64,000 nucleotides of DNA. Origin: JBBRVW01 sp038246545 (lineage in GTDB: Bacteria; Actinomycetota; Actinomycetes; JACCUZ01). The notes beneath the pieces were generated by a model, which saw nothing but the letters and a program-made list of their open reading frames with translations, ran no database searches and had not been told where the DNA came from. Where the stretch lies: assembly GCA_038246545.1 (NCBI GenBank), contig JBBRVW010000011.1, positions 1-64,000 on the forward strand, given 5' to 3'. This document shows positions 35,282-44,118 of this stretch, one piece after another. Both the position numbers and the translations under genes were made by a program. The stretch's first letter is position 1. Each line of letters begins with the position of its first letter.

Positions 35282-35384
35282 TTCGAGATGCCTTCCGCAG
35301 CAGCCGACCGCCTGACGAGGGGTCGGTCGTGATGGTGATCGCGCCGAAGCGCACGACAGGACCCCGCGCGGTCGCCCGACCACC

Positions 35385-35700
35385 CGATCGCTGCCGGAGC
35401 TGCTTCCCGAGCACGGCGTCGGACCCGATTGCGCCGCCGCGCTGCTGGTGGCTGCCGGCGACAACCCGCACCGGCTGCGCAGCGAGGCCGCGTTCGCCGC
35501 GCTGTGCGGCACCAACCCGATCCCGGCCAGCTCCGGCAAGACCGACCGGCACCGCCTCAACCGCAACGGTGACCGGCAAGCCAACGCCACTCTGCATCGC
35601 ATCATCGTGGTACGGCTGTCCAACCATCCCGAGAGCAGCGACGACAAGGACGCCCGCCGCAGCCGCAACGGGGTAACACCTTGCACGTCACGCGATGCCT
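35385..35700 (+). pseudogene. IS110-family transposase, C-terminal remnant
   Basis: The frame through 35448 reads LPEHGVGPDCAAALLVAAGD, then NPHRLRSEAAFAALCGTNPI and PASSGKTDRHRLNRNGDRQA. This is the Transposase_20 domain of IS110/IS1111 elements, which carry out site-specific recombination through bridge RNA-guided DEDD transposases. The N-terminal DEDD domain is absent and the end is frameshifted, so it is a dead fragment. Confidence 0.85.
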
Positions 35701-35870
35701 CAACGAGCCCTCGCCCGGCGCCTCTACCCGCTGGTTCTGCAGGCCACTACAGACATCGCGCGAGCGCTCGGCAGGCCGCTGGACCACCTACAGGAGTATC
35801 GGGATACAACGGTGTGCTGGCTGACTGTCATTGCTCACAGGTTCGGGCCGTGAACCGAACCGGGCGCTGA

Positions 35871-36122
35871 CGATCTCACCCGCCTTGGCTGCGGTCACCT
35901 CGTGCTGCGGGATCTTCCGGCTGCGTGCGCCGGGCATCGGGTCCGCCGGGGTCCGCCGCTGTCCGGTCACGGGAGATTCTCGAGATTTGTTTCGGCGACC
36001 TCACGGCTCGACCCCCCGGCTTGCGCACCTGCAGGTGTGAGAGGTCATGGCGGACGTGCGCGGGTGGCCCGGCACGGACGTGCACGGGCTGCCGGCTTCG
36101 TCTGTCTGCCCAGCGGTGGTGG
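35871..36122. other. Region upstream of the relaxase
   Basis: No supportable gene. By position it could contain an origin of transfer for the MobF relaxase and the promoter of the relaxase-xis-int run, but no clear nick-site hairpin was recognised. Confidence 0.3.
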
Positions 36123-39023
36123 GTGAGCGCGGTGGTGGTGTCGGTGAGCATGCTCGGTGCCGGGTCGGACCCGGCCGGGTACTACCTGGCCCGGGAGGCG
36201 AACTGCCCGGCCGAGTACTACCTGGGTGCCGAACCGGCCGGCCGGTGGCTCGGGGCCGGGGCCGAGGCGGCGGGCTTGTCCGGGTCTCTGGATGCTTCGG
36301 GGGCCGCGGCGCTGCGCAGACTTCTGGCCGGCCGCGCACCTGATGGCGCGGTCCTGGTGCCGGAGGTGATCCGTGCGGACCGGCGCGGCAGGCTGCCAGC
36401 CCGACCACTCGTCGACGCCATCACGGCCCGTGCCACCGCCCAACCGGTGACCCCGGCCGCGCTGTTCGGGCAGCCGCAGGAGCGGGCCCTGTTCACCGCC
36501 CTCGAGGCCCGGGCCGCACGGGGCCGCGGTGCTAGGCAGGCGACGGTGTCACCAGACCGGGCCGAGCAGCTCGCGACAGCGGCCGGGCTCGACGTCTCCG
36601 ACGTCTACCGGGCCCAGGACGGCACTGACCGCTACGCGGCTGCGGTGCGCTTCGCCGACCGGCGGGTCGACGTCCGCCGGCCCGGGGTGGACGTCACCAT
36701 CTCCGCCCCGAAGTCGGTCAGCGTCCTGTTCGGCCTCGGCAACAACGACACCTCTTCGGCGGTGCGGGCCGGGCACCAGGCCGCGGTGAGCGAGGCCCTG
36801 GGCTACCTGGAGTCAGTCGCCGGGCACGGGCTGCGCGGGCACCAGGGCGACGGCCAACGCGCGCAGCACATTGCCACCGACGGGTGGATCGTGGCCGCAT
36901 TCGAACACCGCACCTCCCGGGCCGGGGACCCGCAGCTGCACACCCACCTGGTCGTGCCGAACCTGCTGCACGGCGCGGACGGCAAGTGGACCGCGATCGA
37001 CACCAAGGCGATCTACCGGCACGCCCTGACCGCCTCCTACCTCTACCACGCGGTACTCCGCGCCGAGCTCACCCGCCGCCTCGGGGTCGCCTGGACCGCC
37101 CCGGTCAAAGGCATCGCCGAGATCAACGGCATCCCCCAGGACCTGCTCGACACGTTCTCCACCCGCCGCAAGCAGATCGAGACCGCCATGACCGCCGCTG
37201 GCACCACCGGCCCGGACGCCGCGCAGGCCGCCTGCCTGGCCACCCGCCCCGCCAAACCGGCCGCCGTCCCGGAGCAGTCACTGCGCGACCGGTGGGCCAC
37301 CACCGCCCGGGCCGCCGGACACCACCCAGCCAAGGTGATCGCGGCTGTCCTGCGCCGTCACCGGGCGCCGGTGCCGCCGTCGGCCGGGCAGCTCGCGGCG
37401 CATCTGCTCGGCCCGTCCGGGCTGACCGCACAAGCCACCGGGTTCGACCGCCGGGACCTGCTGCAAGCCCTCTGTCAATGCCTCCCAGCCGGCACCGCCA
37501 CCGACCGGGCTCGGGTCGAGGCGATCGCCGACCAAGTCCTCGCCTCCCGGGACGTCGTCCGCCTGGCCGCCCCGGTCGACGACGGGGCGCGCTGGTCCAC
37601 CACCGAACTGCTCGCCGTCGAGCAGCACGCCCTGCGCACCGCGAGCCAATTGCAAGCCGTCCCCGACCGGGAGATACCGCCAGACCAGGCCACCGAGACG
37701 CTGACCGGTCGGCTGTCCGGGGAGCAGCAGGCCATGGTCCGGGCGCTCACCGCGGCGGACGGGCTGGCTGTGGTTGTCGGGCCGGCCGGCGCCGGCAAGA
37801 CCGCCGCACTCGCCGCCGCCGTGCAGGTCTGGGCTGGGCAGGGCCGGCCCGTCACAGGGGCCGCGGTCGCCGCCGTGACAGCCCGCCGCCTCGAACACGC
37901 CACCGGCGCCCCGTCGACCTCGCTGACCTGGCTGCTGCACACCGTCCGCCGGATGAACCCCGCCACCCGCGGGGAGACCGGGCTGCTGCCGGGGAGTGTT
38001 CTGGTCGTGGACGAGGCGTCGATGGTCGACACCCGCACCCTGGCGATGCTGCTGCACCACACCCGCCAAGCCCAAGCAACGCTGGTGCTGGTCGGGGACC
38101 CCGCCCAGCTCCCCGAGATCGGCGCCGGTGGCCTGTTCGCCGCCCTCACCCAGCACCCGGCCACCATCACCCTGACCGACAACCGGCGCCAGACCGAAGC
38201 CTGGGAGCGCCGCGCCCTGTCCGACCTGCGGGCCGGGGACCCCGACGCCGCCGTCGCCGCCTACGCCGACCACCAACGCGTCCACACCGCACCCGCCGAC
38301 CAGCTCCCGGACCGGATCGTCGAGGACTACCTGCGACTCCGGGACGAGCCGATGGCCACCGACACGGCACGCGACGAGGCAGGCGAGCGGGTGGTGATGC
38401 TCGCCGTTCGCCGCAGCGACGTCACGAAGCTGAACGCCACCGCACGCCGGCGACTCCTCGAGGACGGCCGCCTTGGACTCGACGCGGTGGTCGCCGGAGG
38501 CGGCCACCGCGCCCGGGAGTACCGGGCCGCCGACCAGGTCCTGGTCACCGCAAACGACCACCGGCTCGGGCTGCTCAACGGCACCCGCGGCACCGTCACC
38601 GGCGTTGACCCCCAGGCCCAGACTCTGACCGTTCGGGACGACGAAGACCGCCAGGCCACCGTCACCGCCGACTGGGCCGCCGGCCACCTCGACCACGGCT
38701 ACGCCATGACCTGCCACAAAGCCCAGGGCGCCACCGTCGAGACTGCACTGCTCTACGGTTCCGGCGCCCTCACCCGCGAAGCCGGCTACGTCGCCCTGTC
38801 CCGCGGCCGCACCGCCAACCACCTCTACGTCACCGAACGCGACGACACCCAGCCGGCGGCCTGGATAGAAGACGACGAGCACCTCGACCGGCTCGCCGCG
38901 AACCTCGCCGTCCGCCGCGCGCAGACCCTGGCCAGCCGGCAGCTCCCCGCCGCGGAGTGCGAGCGGTGGCGCCCTCCGACCAGCACCGCCCCGTACCGAC
39001 AAGCCGAAGGGATCTCCCGATGA
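36123..39023 (+). CDS. MobF-type relaxase-helicase (TrwC/TraA-like)
   Basis: About 966 residues. The N-terminal TrwC relaxase domain has the tyrosine region AGYYLAREANCPAEYYLG and the three-His metal site DPQLHTHLVVPN, with VTISAPKSVSVLFGL before it. The C-terminal superfamily-1 helicase has Walker A VVGPAGAGKTAALAAA, Walker B VLVVDEASMVDTRT, VGDPAQLPEIGAGGLF and, at the end, MTCHKAQGATVETALLYGSG and YVALSRGRTANHLYV. It nicks DNA at oriT and unwinds it for transfer. GTG 36123 is used because MobF proteins start close to the SVSMLGAG segment; a nearby ATG at 36150 is also possible. It overlaps the excisionase by 4 bp. Confidence 0.9.
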   Translation: MSAVVVSVSMLGAGSDPAGYYLAREANCPAEYYLGAEPAGRWLGAGAEAAGLSGSLDASGAAALRRLLAGRAPDGAVLVPEVIRADRRGRLPARPLVDAITARATAQPVTPAALFGQPQERALFTALEARAARGRGARQATVSPDRAEQLATAAGLDVSDVYRAQDGTDRYAAAVRFADRRVDVRRPGVDVTISAPKSVSVLFGLGNNDTSSAVRAGHQAAVSEALGYLESVAGHGLRGHQGDGQRAQHIATDGWIVAAFEHRTSRAGDPQLHTHLVVPNLLHGADGKWTAIDTKAIYRHALTASYLYHAVLRAELTRRLGVAWTAPVKGIAEINGIPQDLLDTFSTRRKQIETAMTAAGTTGPDAAQAACLATRPAKPAAVPEQSLRDRWATTARAAGHHPAKVIAAVLRRHRAPVPPSAGQLAAHLLGPSGLTAQATGFDRRDLLQALCQCLPAGTATDRARVEAIADQVLASRDVVRLAAPVDDGARWSTTELLAVEQHALRTASQLQAVPDREIPPDQATETLTGRLSGEQQAMVRALTAADGLAVVVGPAGAGKTAALAAAVQVWAGQGRPVTGAAVAAVTARRLEHATGAPSTSLTWLLHTVRRMNPATRGETGLLPGSVLVVDEASMVDTRTLAMLLHHTRQAQATLVLVGDPAQLPEIGAGGLFAALTQHPATITLTDNRRQTEAWERRALSDLRAGDPDAAVAAYADHQRVHTAPADQLPDRIVEDYLRLRDEPMATDTARDEAGERVVMLAVRRSDVTKLNATARRRLLEDGRLGLDAVVAGGGHRAREYRAADQVLVTANDHRLGLLNGTRGTVTGVDPQAQTLTVRDDEDRQATVTADWAAGHLDHGYAMTCHKAQGATVETALLYGSGALTREAGYVALSRGRTANHLYVTERDDTQPAAWIEDDEHLDRLAANLAVRRAQTLASRQLPAAECERWRPPTSTAPYRQAEGISR

Positions 39024-39232
39024 CTGTCCCCATCCTCCTCACGCCCACAGAAGCCGCCGCAGCTCTTGGCATCGGCCGCTCCAAGCTGTACGAACTGATG
39101 CACGACGGCATCGTCGAGTCCATCCACATCGGCACCTGCCGACGCATCCCCGCCCAGGCCCTCGAGGACCTCGTGGCCACCCTTCGCGGGCGAAGGATTG
39201 ACAGGCCGGAAAGCCACCCGGCGCGGCCGTAG
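39020..39232 (+). CDS. xis: Excisionase (MerR-like helix-turn-helix)
   Basis: A 70-residue protein: LLTPTEAAAALGIGRSKLYE and LMHDGIVESIHIGTCRRIP make the winged HTH typical of excisionase/HTH_17 proteins. The ATG overlaps the relaxase stop (ATGA). It lies 27 bp before the integrase, as usual for actinobacterial integrative elements, and should direct excision. Confidence 0.88.
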   Translation: MTVPILLTPTEAAAALGIGRSKLYELMHDGIVESIHIGTCRRIPAQALEDLVATLRGRRIDRPESHPARP

Positions 39233-39259
39233 CCGCGGACGAGCCGAAGGGCGAATCTC

Positions 39260-40414
39260 ATGGAATCGCAGCTCAGAGACGGGATCGTCAAACGCGGCGA
39301 GTCCTGGTCGTACGTCATTCGCGTCCCCCATGGCGAGACGGGACGCACAAAGCCTCGTTGGGTGGGCGGCTTCCGTACCGAAGTTGAAGCCAAGGCCGCC
39401 CGGGACGAGGCACGCGTTGCGGCGCGTCGCGGGACCTACGTGGATCGCTCAGCGGTCACGGTCGCCGCGTACCTCCGGGACTGGCTGGCCGCCCATGCCG
39501 TGGCAGTCAAGCCCAAGACTCTGTCGGGCTACCGCGACGACGTCGAGGGGTACGTCATCCCGCACATCGGCGGCATGCGTCTACAGAACGTCCGACCAGC
39601 AACCATCGGCAAGCTGTACCGGGAACTGCTCGAGTCAGGTGGGCGCAGCGGCAAGTCCCTCTCACCGCTGACCGTCCAGCACGTCCACCGCACCCTCCGG
39701 AAGGCGTTCGGAGATGCCGTCAAAGTCGAGGGCCTGTTGCCGACCAACCCGGTGGAGAACGCGAAGCGGCCCCGCGTTGGGTCGGCTGAACCCGGCAGGC
39801 TGTGGACCACCACCGAGCTGCGAGAGTTTCTCTCGGTGGCCACTGAGCACCGCTTGGCGGCGTTCTTCTGGCTTGCCGCGTACACCGGTGCGCGGCGAGG
39901 CGAGTTGCTGCATCTCCGCTGGTTCGACCTCGATCTCGATGGCGCCGAAGTCACAATCTCCGGGTCTACCGACGTAATCGACGGCAAGCGGCACGACGGG
40001 GAGACCAAGGGAGGGCGCTCGCGGGTTGTCGGAATCGACGCCGAGACCGTCGAGGTCATGCGCGAGCACCGCAAGCGTCAGGCAGCCGAACAGCTCGCGG
40101 CCGGTCACCTCTGGCGCGGCGCCGGCGACCAGGTGTTCACCGCCGCGGACGGTGCGGCGCTGTTCCCCGACACGGTCTCGGCACTCATGCCCAAACTAGT
40201 CCGCCAGTCGGGCCTGCCGCCGTCGCGGCTACATGACCTCCGGCACCTGCACGCGACGACCTTGCTCTTGGCCGGCGTGCCCGTTCACGTGGTCGCGGCG
40301 CGGCTCGGCCACGCCGACCCGGCGATCACCCTGCGGGTCTACGCACACGTCCTGCGAGAGCAGGCGACCGGCGTCGCAGACGTGTTCGCGCACGCGGTTG
40401 CGTCGTCGTCGTGA
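39260..40414 (+). CDS. int: Tyrosine-type site-specific integrase
   Basis: A 384-residue phage-type integrase. An N-terminal arm-binding part (SWSYVIRVPHGETGRTKPRW) and a SAM-like core-binding domain (VTVAAYLRDWLAAHA...) precede the catalytic domain. Active-site residues: Arg in YTGARRGELLHLRW, Lys in TKGGRSRVV, His-x-x-Arg in LHDLRHLHATTLLL, His in RLGHADPAITLRVY and the final Tyr in RVYAHV. It ends about 100 bp from the tRNA-Thr 3' end, its predicted target. Confidence 0.95.
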   Translation: MESQLRDGIVKRGESWSYVIRVPHGETGRTKPRWVGGFRTEVEAKAARDEARVAARRGTYVDRSAVTVAAYLRDWLAAHAVAVKPKTLSGYRDDVEGYVIPHIGGMRLQNVRPATIGKLYRELLESGGRSGKSLSPLTVQHVHRTLRKAFGDAVKVEGLLPTNPVENAKRPRVGSAEPGRLWTTTELREFLSVATEHRLAAFFWLAAYTGARRGELLHLRWFDLDLDGAEVTISGSTDVIDGKRHDGETKGGRSRVVGIDAETVEVMREHRKRQAAEQLAAGHLWRGAGDQVFTAADGAALFPDTVSALMPKLVRQSGLPPSRLHDLRHLHATTLLLAGVPVHVVAARLGHADPAITLRVYAHVLREQATGVADVFAHAVASSS

Positions 40415-40433
40415 GCGCCGCCTCAGCGGCTGC

Positions 40434-40510
40434 TGTTAGCAAGGGTGTTAGCAAGAGCAACGCCGAGAGAGCGTTGCAGCGGCCGATCAAGCCGCTGACC
40501 TGCGGTTATG
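40434..40510. repeat. Right-end repeats of the element
   Basis: TGTTAGCAA occurs twice (40434-40442 and 40446-40454), matching the pair at the left end. CTGACCTGCGGTTATG (40495-40510) is an exact copy of 30632-30647 and ends 3 bp before the att core. Probable integrase/excisionase arm sites. Confidence 0.7.
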
Positions 40511-40513
40511 TGA

Positions 40514-40556
40514 GAGCCGGCGAGGGGACTTGAACCCCTAACCTCCCGATTACAAG
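40514..40556 (-). other. attR core within the tRNA-Thr gene
   Basis: The 43-bp core shared with 30541-30583 runs from the anticodon loop through the acceptor 3' strand. After integration the element's own copy completes the tRNA, leaving the displaced copy at the left end. Confidence 0.85.
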
Positions 40557-40587
40557 TCGGGTGCGCTACCAGTTGCGCCACGCCGGC
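40516..40587 (-). tRNA. tRNA-Thr (anticodon TGT)
   Basis: 72 nt fold into a complete cloverleaf: acceptor GCCGGCG/CGCCGGC, D stem GCGC/GCGC with loop AACTGGTA, anticodon stem CCCGA/TCGGG with loop CTTGTAA (anticodon TGT), variable loop AGGTT, T arm AGGGG-TTCAAGT-CCCCT. CCA is not encoded. The gene is the integration site of the neighbouring element. Confidence 0.96.
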
Positions 40588-40707
40588 GGGACGACGCACA
40601 TTCTCGCACCCGTGGCCCGGCTGGTCACGTCGCGTCCGGGCCGATCGCGGCCACGGCCACGCGGGTCGATCCATGGTGACAGTGCGCGGGTACGGCACGG
40701 TGGGCCC

Positions 40708-41751
40708 ATGGCCGTCGGCGGGGAGTACTCGCGGACGGAGCGGACGACAGCGCCGTCGTCGCGGAGGCTGTCCGTCGGACCACTGCTCGCACTCGCCGCA
40801 GGCGTGGCGATCGGCGCGGCTGCAGGGACGGGCGTCGGCCTGCTGGCCCTGGCGGCAGCCTCGCCCGACGACGACTGGGCATCGCTCGGCGCGTTCCTGG
40901 TCGGGGCCGTGGCCGGGCTGGGAGTAGGCGTCGCGGCGTACGTCGCGGCGCTGGTCCTGGCTGCGCGCCGGCTGCTCCCGGCCGGCCGACGGGCCGCGCC
41001 GGTGCTGCTCACGCTGCTCGGTGAGGCCGCAGTCGCCGGGTACGGCGCGGCACTGATGGCCGTGCTGCGCCCCACCTCGGCCGGGTGGACCTCGCTGCTC
41101 CTGCTGCTCGCGGTCACCGCCGGCGGATGCGGGCCGGCGGCGTTCCTGTGGGTCGGGACGTCCGGCCGGCCGCGCCGGGCCGCACTCGTCGTCGTGGCCG
41201 GATCAGCGCTGACAGCCGGGCTGGTCGTGACCGGATCCGACATCCTCGCGCAGGTCCGCACCGACCGGGTCGCCGACGAGCTGCCGCTCGCCCTCTTCGA
41301 CGGGACGACGGCCGACCCGGCCTACCCGGGGTGGCGCCGGGACGTTTTCACGTCCTTGCAGGTGCGCCCGGCGCACACCTTCACCGAGCGCGGCCACGAG
41401 GGCTACCTGAAGTACGTCGCACCTGGCGGCGTCGTGTTCGTCACCATGCACACGGACGCCGGTGACTGCGACACCCCTGCTCCGGACTACACCTGCTCGG
41501 CGCTCGGACGCACCCCTGCTGGACAGCTGCGTTCCTACGCACGCACCTCGCCCTACGGGTCGTACCCGCGCGCGGACCGGTTCGTCGCCGTCGTCTACCC
41601 GGACGGATCGGGGGTGTCCGTGAACCTGACGACCGGGTCGGGCCGCGGCGACAGCAGCGCAGACCAGGCCGCCACTGTGCTGGGCGCGCTGCGGCGGGTG
41701 GACCGAGACCGGTTCGAGGACCGGACCGGCTCCCGACTCGACGTGCCCTAG
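40708..41751 (+). CDS. Hypothetical membrane protein with extracytoplasmic C-terminal domain
   Basis: A 347-residue protein. Five or so membrane helices cover residues about 20-180 (LLALAAGVAIGAAAGTGVGL, AFLVGAVAGLGVGVAAYVAA, and further segments). The last ~160 residues are soluble and contain paired Cys (DAGDCDTPAPDYTCSALG), suggesting an external disulfide-bonded domain. No family is recognised. ATG 40708 precedes a short charged N-terminus before the first helix. Confidence 0.75.
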   Translation: MAVGGEYSRTERTTAPSSRRLSVGPLLALAAGVAIGAAAGTGVGLLALAAASPDDDWASLGAFLVGAVAGLGVGVAAYVAALVLAARRLLPAGRRAAPVLLTLLGEAAVAGYGAALMAVLRPTSAGWTSLLLLLAVTAGGCGPAAFLWVGTSGRPRRAALVVVAGSALTAGLVVTGSDILAQVRTDRVADELPLALFDGTTADPAYPGWRRDVFTSLQVRPAHTFTERGHEGYLKYVAPGGVVFVTMHTDAGDCDTPAPDYTCSALGRTPAGQLRSYARTSPYGSYPRADRFVAVVYPDGSGVSVNLTTGSGRGDSSADQAATVLGALRRVDRDRFEDRTGSRLDVP

Positions 41752-41807
41752 ACCGTGGACCGGGTTCTTCCACGCCGGAGGTCGGCTCCCGGTGGCACCA
41801 TCAAGGG

Positions 41808-42161
41808 ATGCCGTCCTACGACGAGGACCTGCTGGACCGGCTGCGCGAGGCACTGGCGCAGGAGCCCGGGCTCAGCGAGCGAGCGATGTTCGGCGGGGTC
41901 GCCCTGATGCTCGACGGGAACATGTGCGTCGGGGTGATGAAGGACGGGGGGCTGATGGTCCGGTTCTCCCAGGAGGCGGGCGACGCCGCACTGTCCGAGC
42001 GGCACGCCCGGGAGATGGACTTCACCGGTCGCAGCATGAAGGGCTGGGTCATCATCGACGAGCCCGGCTACCGGAAGTCCGCCGACCTGGAGCGATGGGT
42101 CGCACGAGCCGTCGGCTACGTCCGCACCCTGCCACCTAAGGGCAGCGCAGGGAGACGGTGA
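41808..42161 (+). CDS. TfoX N-terminal-domain protein
   Basis: A 117-residue protein matching the TfoX_N fold: YDEDLLDRLREAL, ERAMFGGVALMLDGNMCVGV, MVRFSQEAG and the C-terminal KGWVIIDEPGYRKSADLERW. The C-terminal helical domain of competence regulator TfoX is missing, as is usual in actinobacteria. The function of stand-alone TfoX_N proteins is not settled. Confidence 0.9.
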   Translation: MPSYDEDLLDRLREALAQEPGLSERAMFGGVALMLDGNMCVGVMKDGGLMVRFSQEAGDAALSERHAREMDFTGRSMKGWVIIDEPGYRKSADLERWVARAVGYVRTLPPKGSAGRR

Positions 42162-42243
42162 GCGCACATCTGCGCCCACCCCGCGACGACCTGGCCGAGC
42201 CTGATCGGCCGGGCCCCGACGGGGTCAGCCCGAGGTGAGCCGC

Positions 42244-42912
42244 TCACTCGTCGTCACCAGGAAGCGGACGGTCGCGGGCGCGACGGCCGTGCATGGCCGA
42301 CGCGGCCCGTTGCAGCGGCCCGAGAACCGCGACCAGAACCGCGACGTAGACCGCATGAGCAGCGATCCATGCGCCCAGCCCGATATTTCGCACTCCCCGC
42401 CCGGAGCTCATGCGCTGCACGGGATCAGCGGCCTCGCGAAACCCCAGGACGACGACCAGCAGGAAGAACAGGGCCAGCGTGGCGACGACGGCCGCGACCA
42501 CCACCGTCCGCCACGCCTCCGCCCGTGTCCTCCCGCCGGCGCGCCGGCCGACCCACCAGGCAACCCCGATCCCCACCACTAGCGCCGGCAGCAGGAACAG
42601 CACGGGAGCCACCACGACGTCCGCCGGGCTGGCGCCGCGCAGCGCGCCGCGGGACTCCGGGAGCACCCGTCTGCCACTCATCAGCGCCTGGACGGCGTGC
42701 AGCGGATACCAGAAGCCACGGGAACCGGCCCCGAGTACGCCGAGGACAAGGAACATCGCTGCGCCTGCGACGAGGCCGGCGACACCGCCAGCGGCGAGGC
42801 CGAGCCAGGCCGGGACCGCCGACGCCGCGGGGGCAACGGCCGGGCTGCGGCCCGCCGTCGTCCCGTCACCTTCTGGCTCAGCGGCGACGAAGTGTTCATG
42901 TTGGCGATCCAT
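42244..42912 (-). CDS. Hypothetical membrane protein
   Basis: A 222-residue protein with four hydrophobic segments (WLGLAAGGVAGLVAGAAMFL; VVVAPVLFLLPALVVGIGVA; TVVVAAVVATLALFFLLVVV; WIAAHAVYVAVLVAVLGPL). A charged, disordered N-terminus and a basic C-terminal tail ending GDDE flank them. The start ATG 42912 has GAGGAC upstream. No family motif is recognised. The 250 bp upstream to the CHAD gene contain no gene. Confidence 0.7.
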   Translation of the reverse strand: MDRQHEHFVAAEPEGDGTTAGRSPAVAPAASAVPAWLGLAAGGVAGLVAGAAMFLVLGVLGAGSRGFWYPLHAVQALMSGRRVLPESRGALRGASPADVVVAPVLFLLPALVVGIGVAWWVGRRAGGRTRAEAWRTVVVAAVVATLALFFLLVVVLGFREAADPVQRMSSGRGVRNIGLGAWIAAHAVYVAVLVAVLGPLQRAASAMHGRRARDRPLPGDDE

Positions 42913-43164
42913 GCTCGTCCTCCCGGGTCCCCCACGGGTCCAGCGCTGGCGCCAGCCTGTTGGGGTCGTCGGCACGGAACTGAGAGATGGCTGCCACGCA
43001 GCTACCGTGTCTGGCTGCGCGACCTTCGGTGAAGGGGCCTGCGGCACCGAGCCGCTCACGACCCTCTTGCCCTGCACAGCCGGCCCCACACAAGAGCGTG
43101 CACCCGCGGCGGCCGACGGACGGCGTCAAGGCCGTGCGGGGAGCCCCCAGAGTGGTCGGGACCC

Positions 43165-44106
43165 ATGGCCTCGGGTAGACACGGGATCGTGGGCGTTCGC
43201 AAGGAGGAGCAGAGGACGACCTCGGGCGGAACGGCAGCGGAACTGGTCCAGCAGCGGGTGGCCGTGCAGGTCGCCGAGCTCACCGTCCAGGACGCCGCCG
43301 CTCGGAACGGTGACGAGCTCGCGGTGCACGACCTGCGGGTCGCCGCCCGCCGGCTCCGGTCGCTGCTGGCCACCTACCGACGAGTGCTCGACCGGACCGT
43401 CACCGACCCGGTCAGGGACGAGCTGCGCTGGCTCGGCGGCGAGACCGGCGCCGCACGGGACGCACAGGTCCAGCGAGCCCGGTTGCTGGCTCGGTTGGAT
43501 GTGGTGCCAGGGGACCTGGTCCTCGGACCGGTACGCCGTCGGGTCGACCTCGAGCTCCAGTCTCACGAGCGTGCCGGAATCGACCGGATGCGCAGCGCCC
43601 TCGGGAGCCCGCGCCACGACCGCCTGCTGCACGCGCTGGGCGAGCTCGGGGACGCGCTGCCGTTCACGGACGCCGCGCAGCAACCGGCGGCCGAGCTGCT
43701 GCCACGAGTCGTGGGCCGGCAGGTGCGCCGCGTCGAGCAGGCGGCGCGTGCGGTCGACAGGTGCGCACCGGCGGGACGGGACGCCGCGCTCCACGAGGTG
43801 CGCAAGGCCGCGAAGCGGGCGCGCTACGCAGCCGAGTCCGCGACCGAGGTCGTCGGCAGCCGCGCCGTGCGGCTGACGGACCGGATGCGCGACCTCCAGG
43901 AGCTGCTGGGCGAGCACCAGGACGCCGTGACCGCGCGCGCCCTGCTCCGCGACCTGGGCGCCGCCGCGCACGCGTCGGCAGAGAACGGCTTCACGTTCGG
44001 TGTCCTGGGCGGGCTGGAGGACGTCGCCGCTGCCGAGGCCCGCGAGGGCTACCCGAAGGCGCTCCGGCGGGCCACGCAGAACTCGATGACGAGCTGGACC
44101 CGCTGA
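43165..44106 (+). CDS. CHAD-domain protein
   Basis: A 313-residue all-helical CHAD protein. Two conserved-His repeats are visible: LAVHDLRVAARRLRSLLATY with TGAARDAQVQ, and AALHEVRKAAKRARYAAESA with LLGEHQDAVTAR. CHAD domains bind polyphosphate through surface Arg/Lys/His. No CYTH triphosphatase domain is attached. The start may instead be GTG 43189. Confidence 0.9.
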   Translation: MASGRHGIVGVRKEEQRTTSGGTAAELVQQRVAVQVAELTVQDAAARNGDELAVHDLRVAARRLRSLLATYRRVLDRTVTDPVRDELRWLGGETGAARDAQVQRARLLARLDVVPGDLVLGPVRRRVDLELQSHERAGIDRMRSALGSPRHDRLLHALGELGDALPFTDAAQQPAAELLPRVVGRQVRRVEQAARAVDRCAPAGRDAALHEVRKAAKRARYAAESATEVVGSRAVRLTDRMRDLQELLGEHQDAVTARALLRDLGAAAHASAENGFTFGVLGGLEDVAAAEAREGYPKALRRATQNSMTSWTR

Positions 44107-44118
44107 CGCAGCCGGCGG

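Larger units (their letters stand above)
30541..40556. mobile_element. ~10-kb integrative mobilizable element in tRNA-Thr(TGT)
   Basis: The element is bounded by the 43-bp att copies (30541-30583 and 40514-40556). Integrase and excisionase lie next to the intact tRNA as expected for tRNA-targeted islands. Cargo: an AbiEii-type toxin with small partner, a secreted LVIVD/PA protein, remnants of IS3 and IS110, and a MobF relaxase-helicase. No coupling protein or type IV secretion gene is present, so it would depend on a helper for transfer. Direct TGTTAGCAA pairs lie just inside both ends. Confidence 0.85.

Noticed and set aside
33191..35686. An 831-codon open frame opposite the LVIVD gene
   Set aside because: Shadow of the real plus-strand gene, which has a signal peptide, repeats, ribosome site and terminator.
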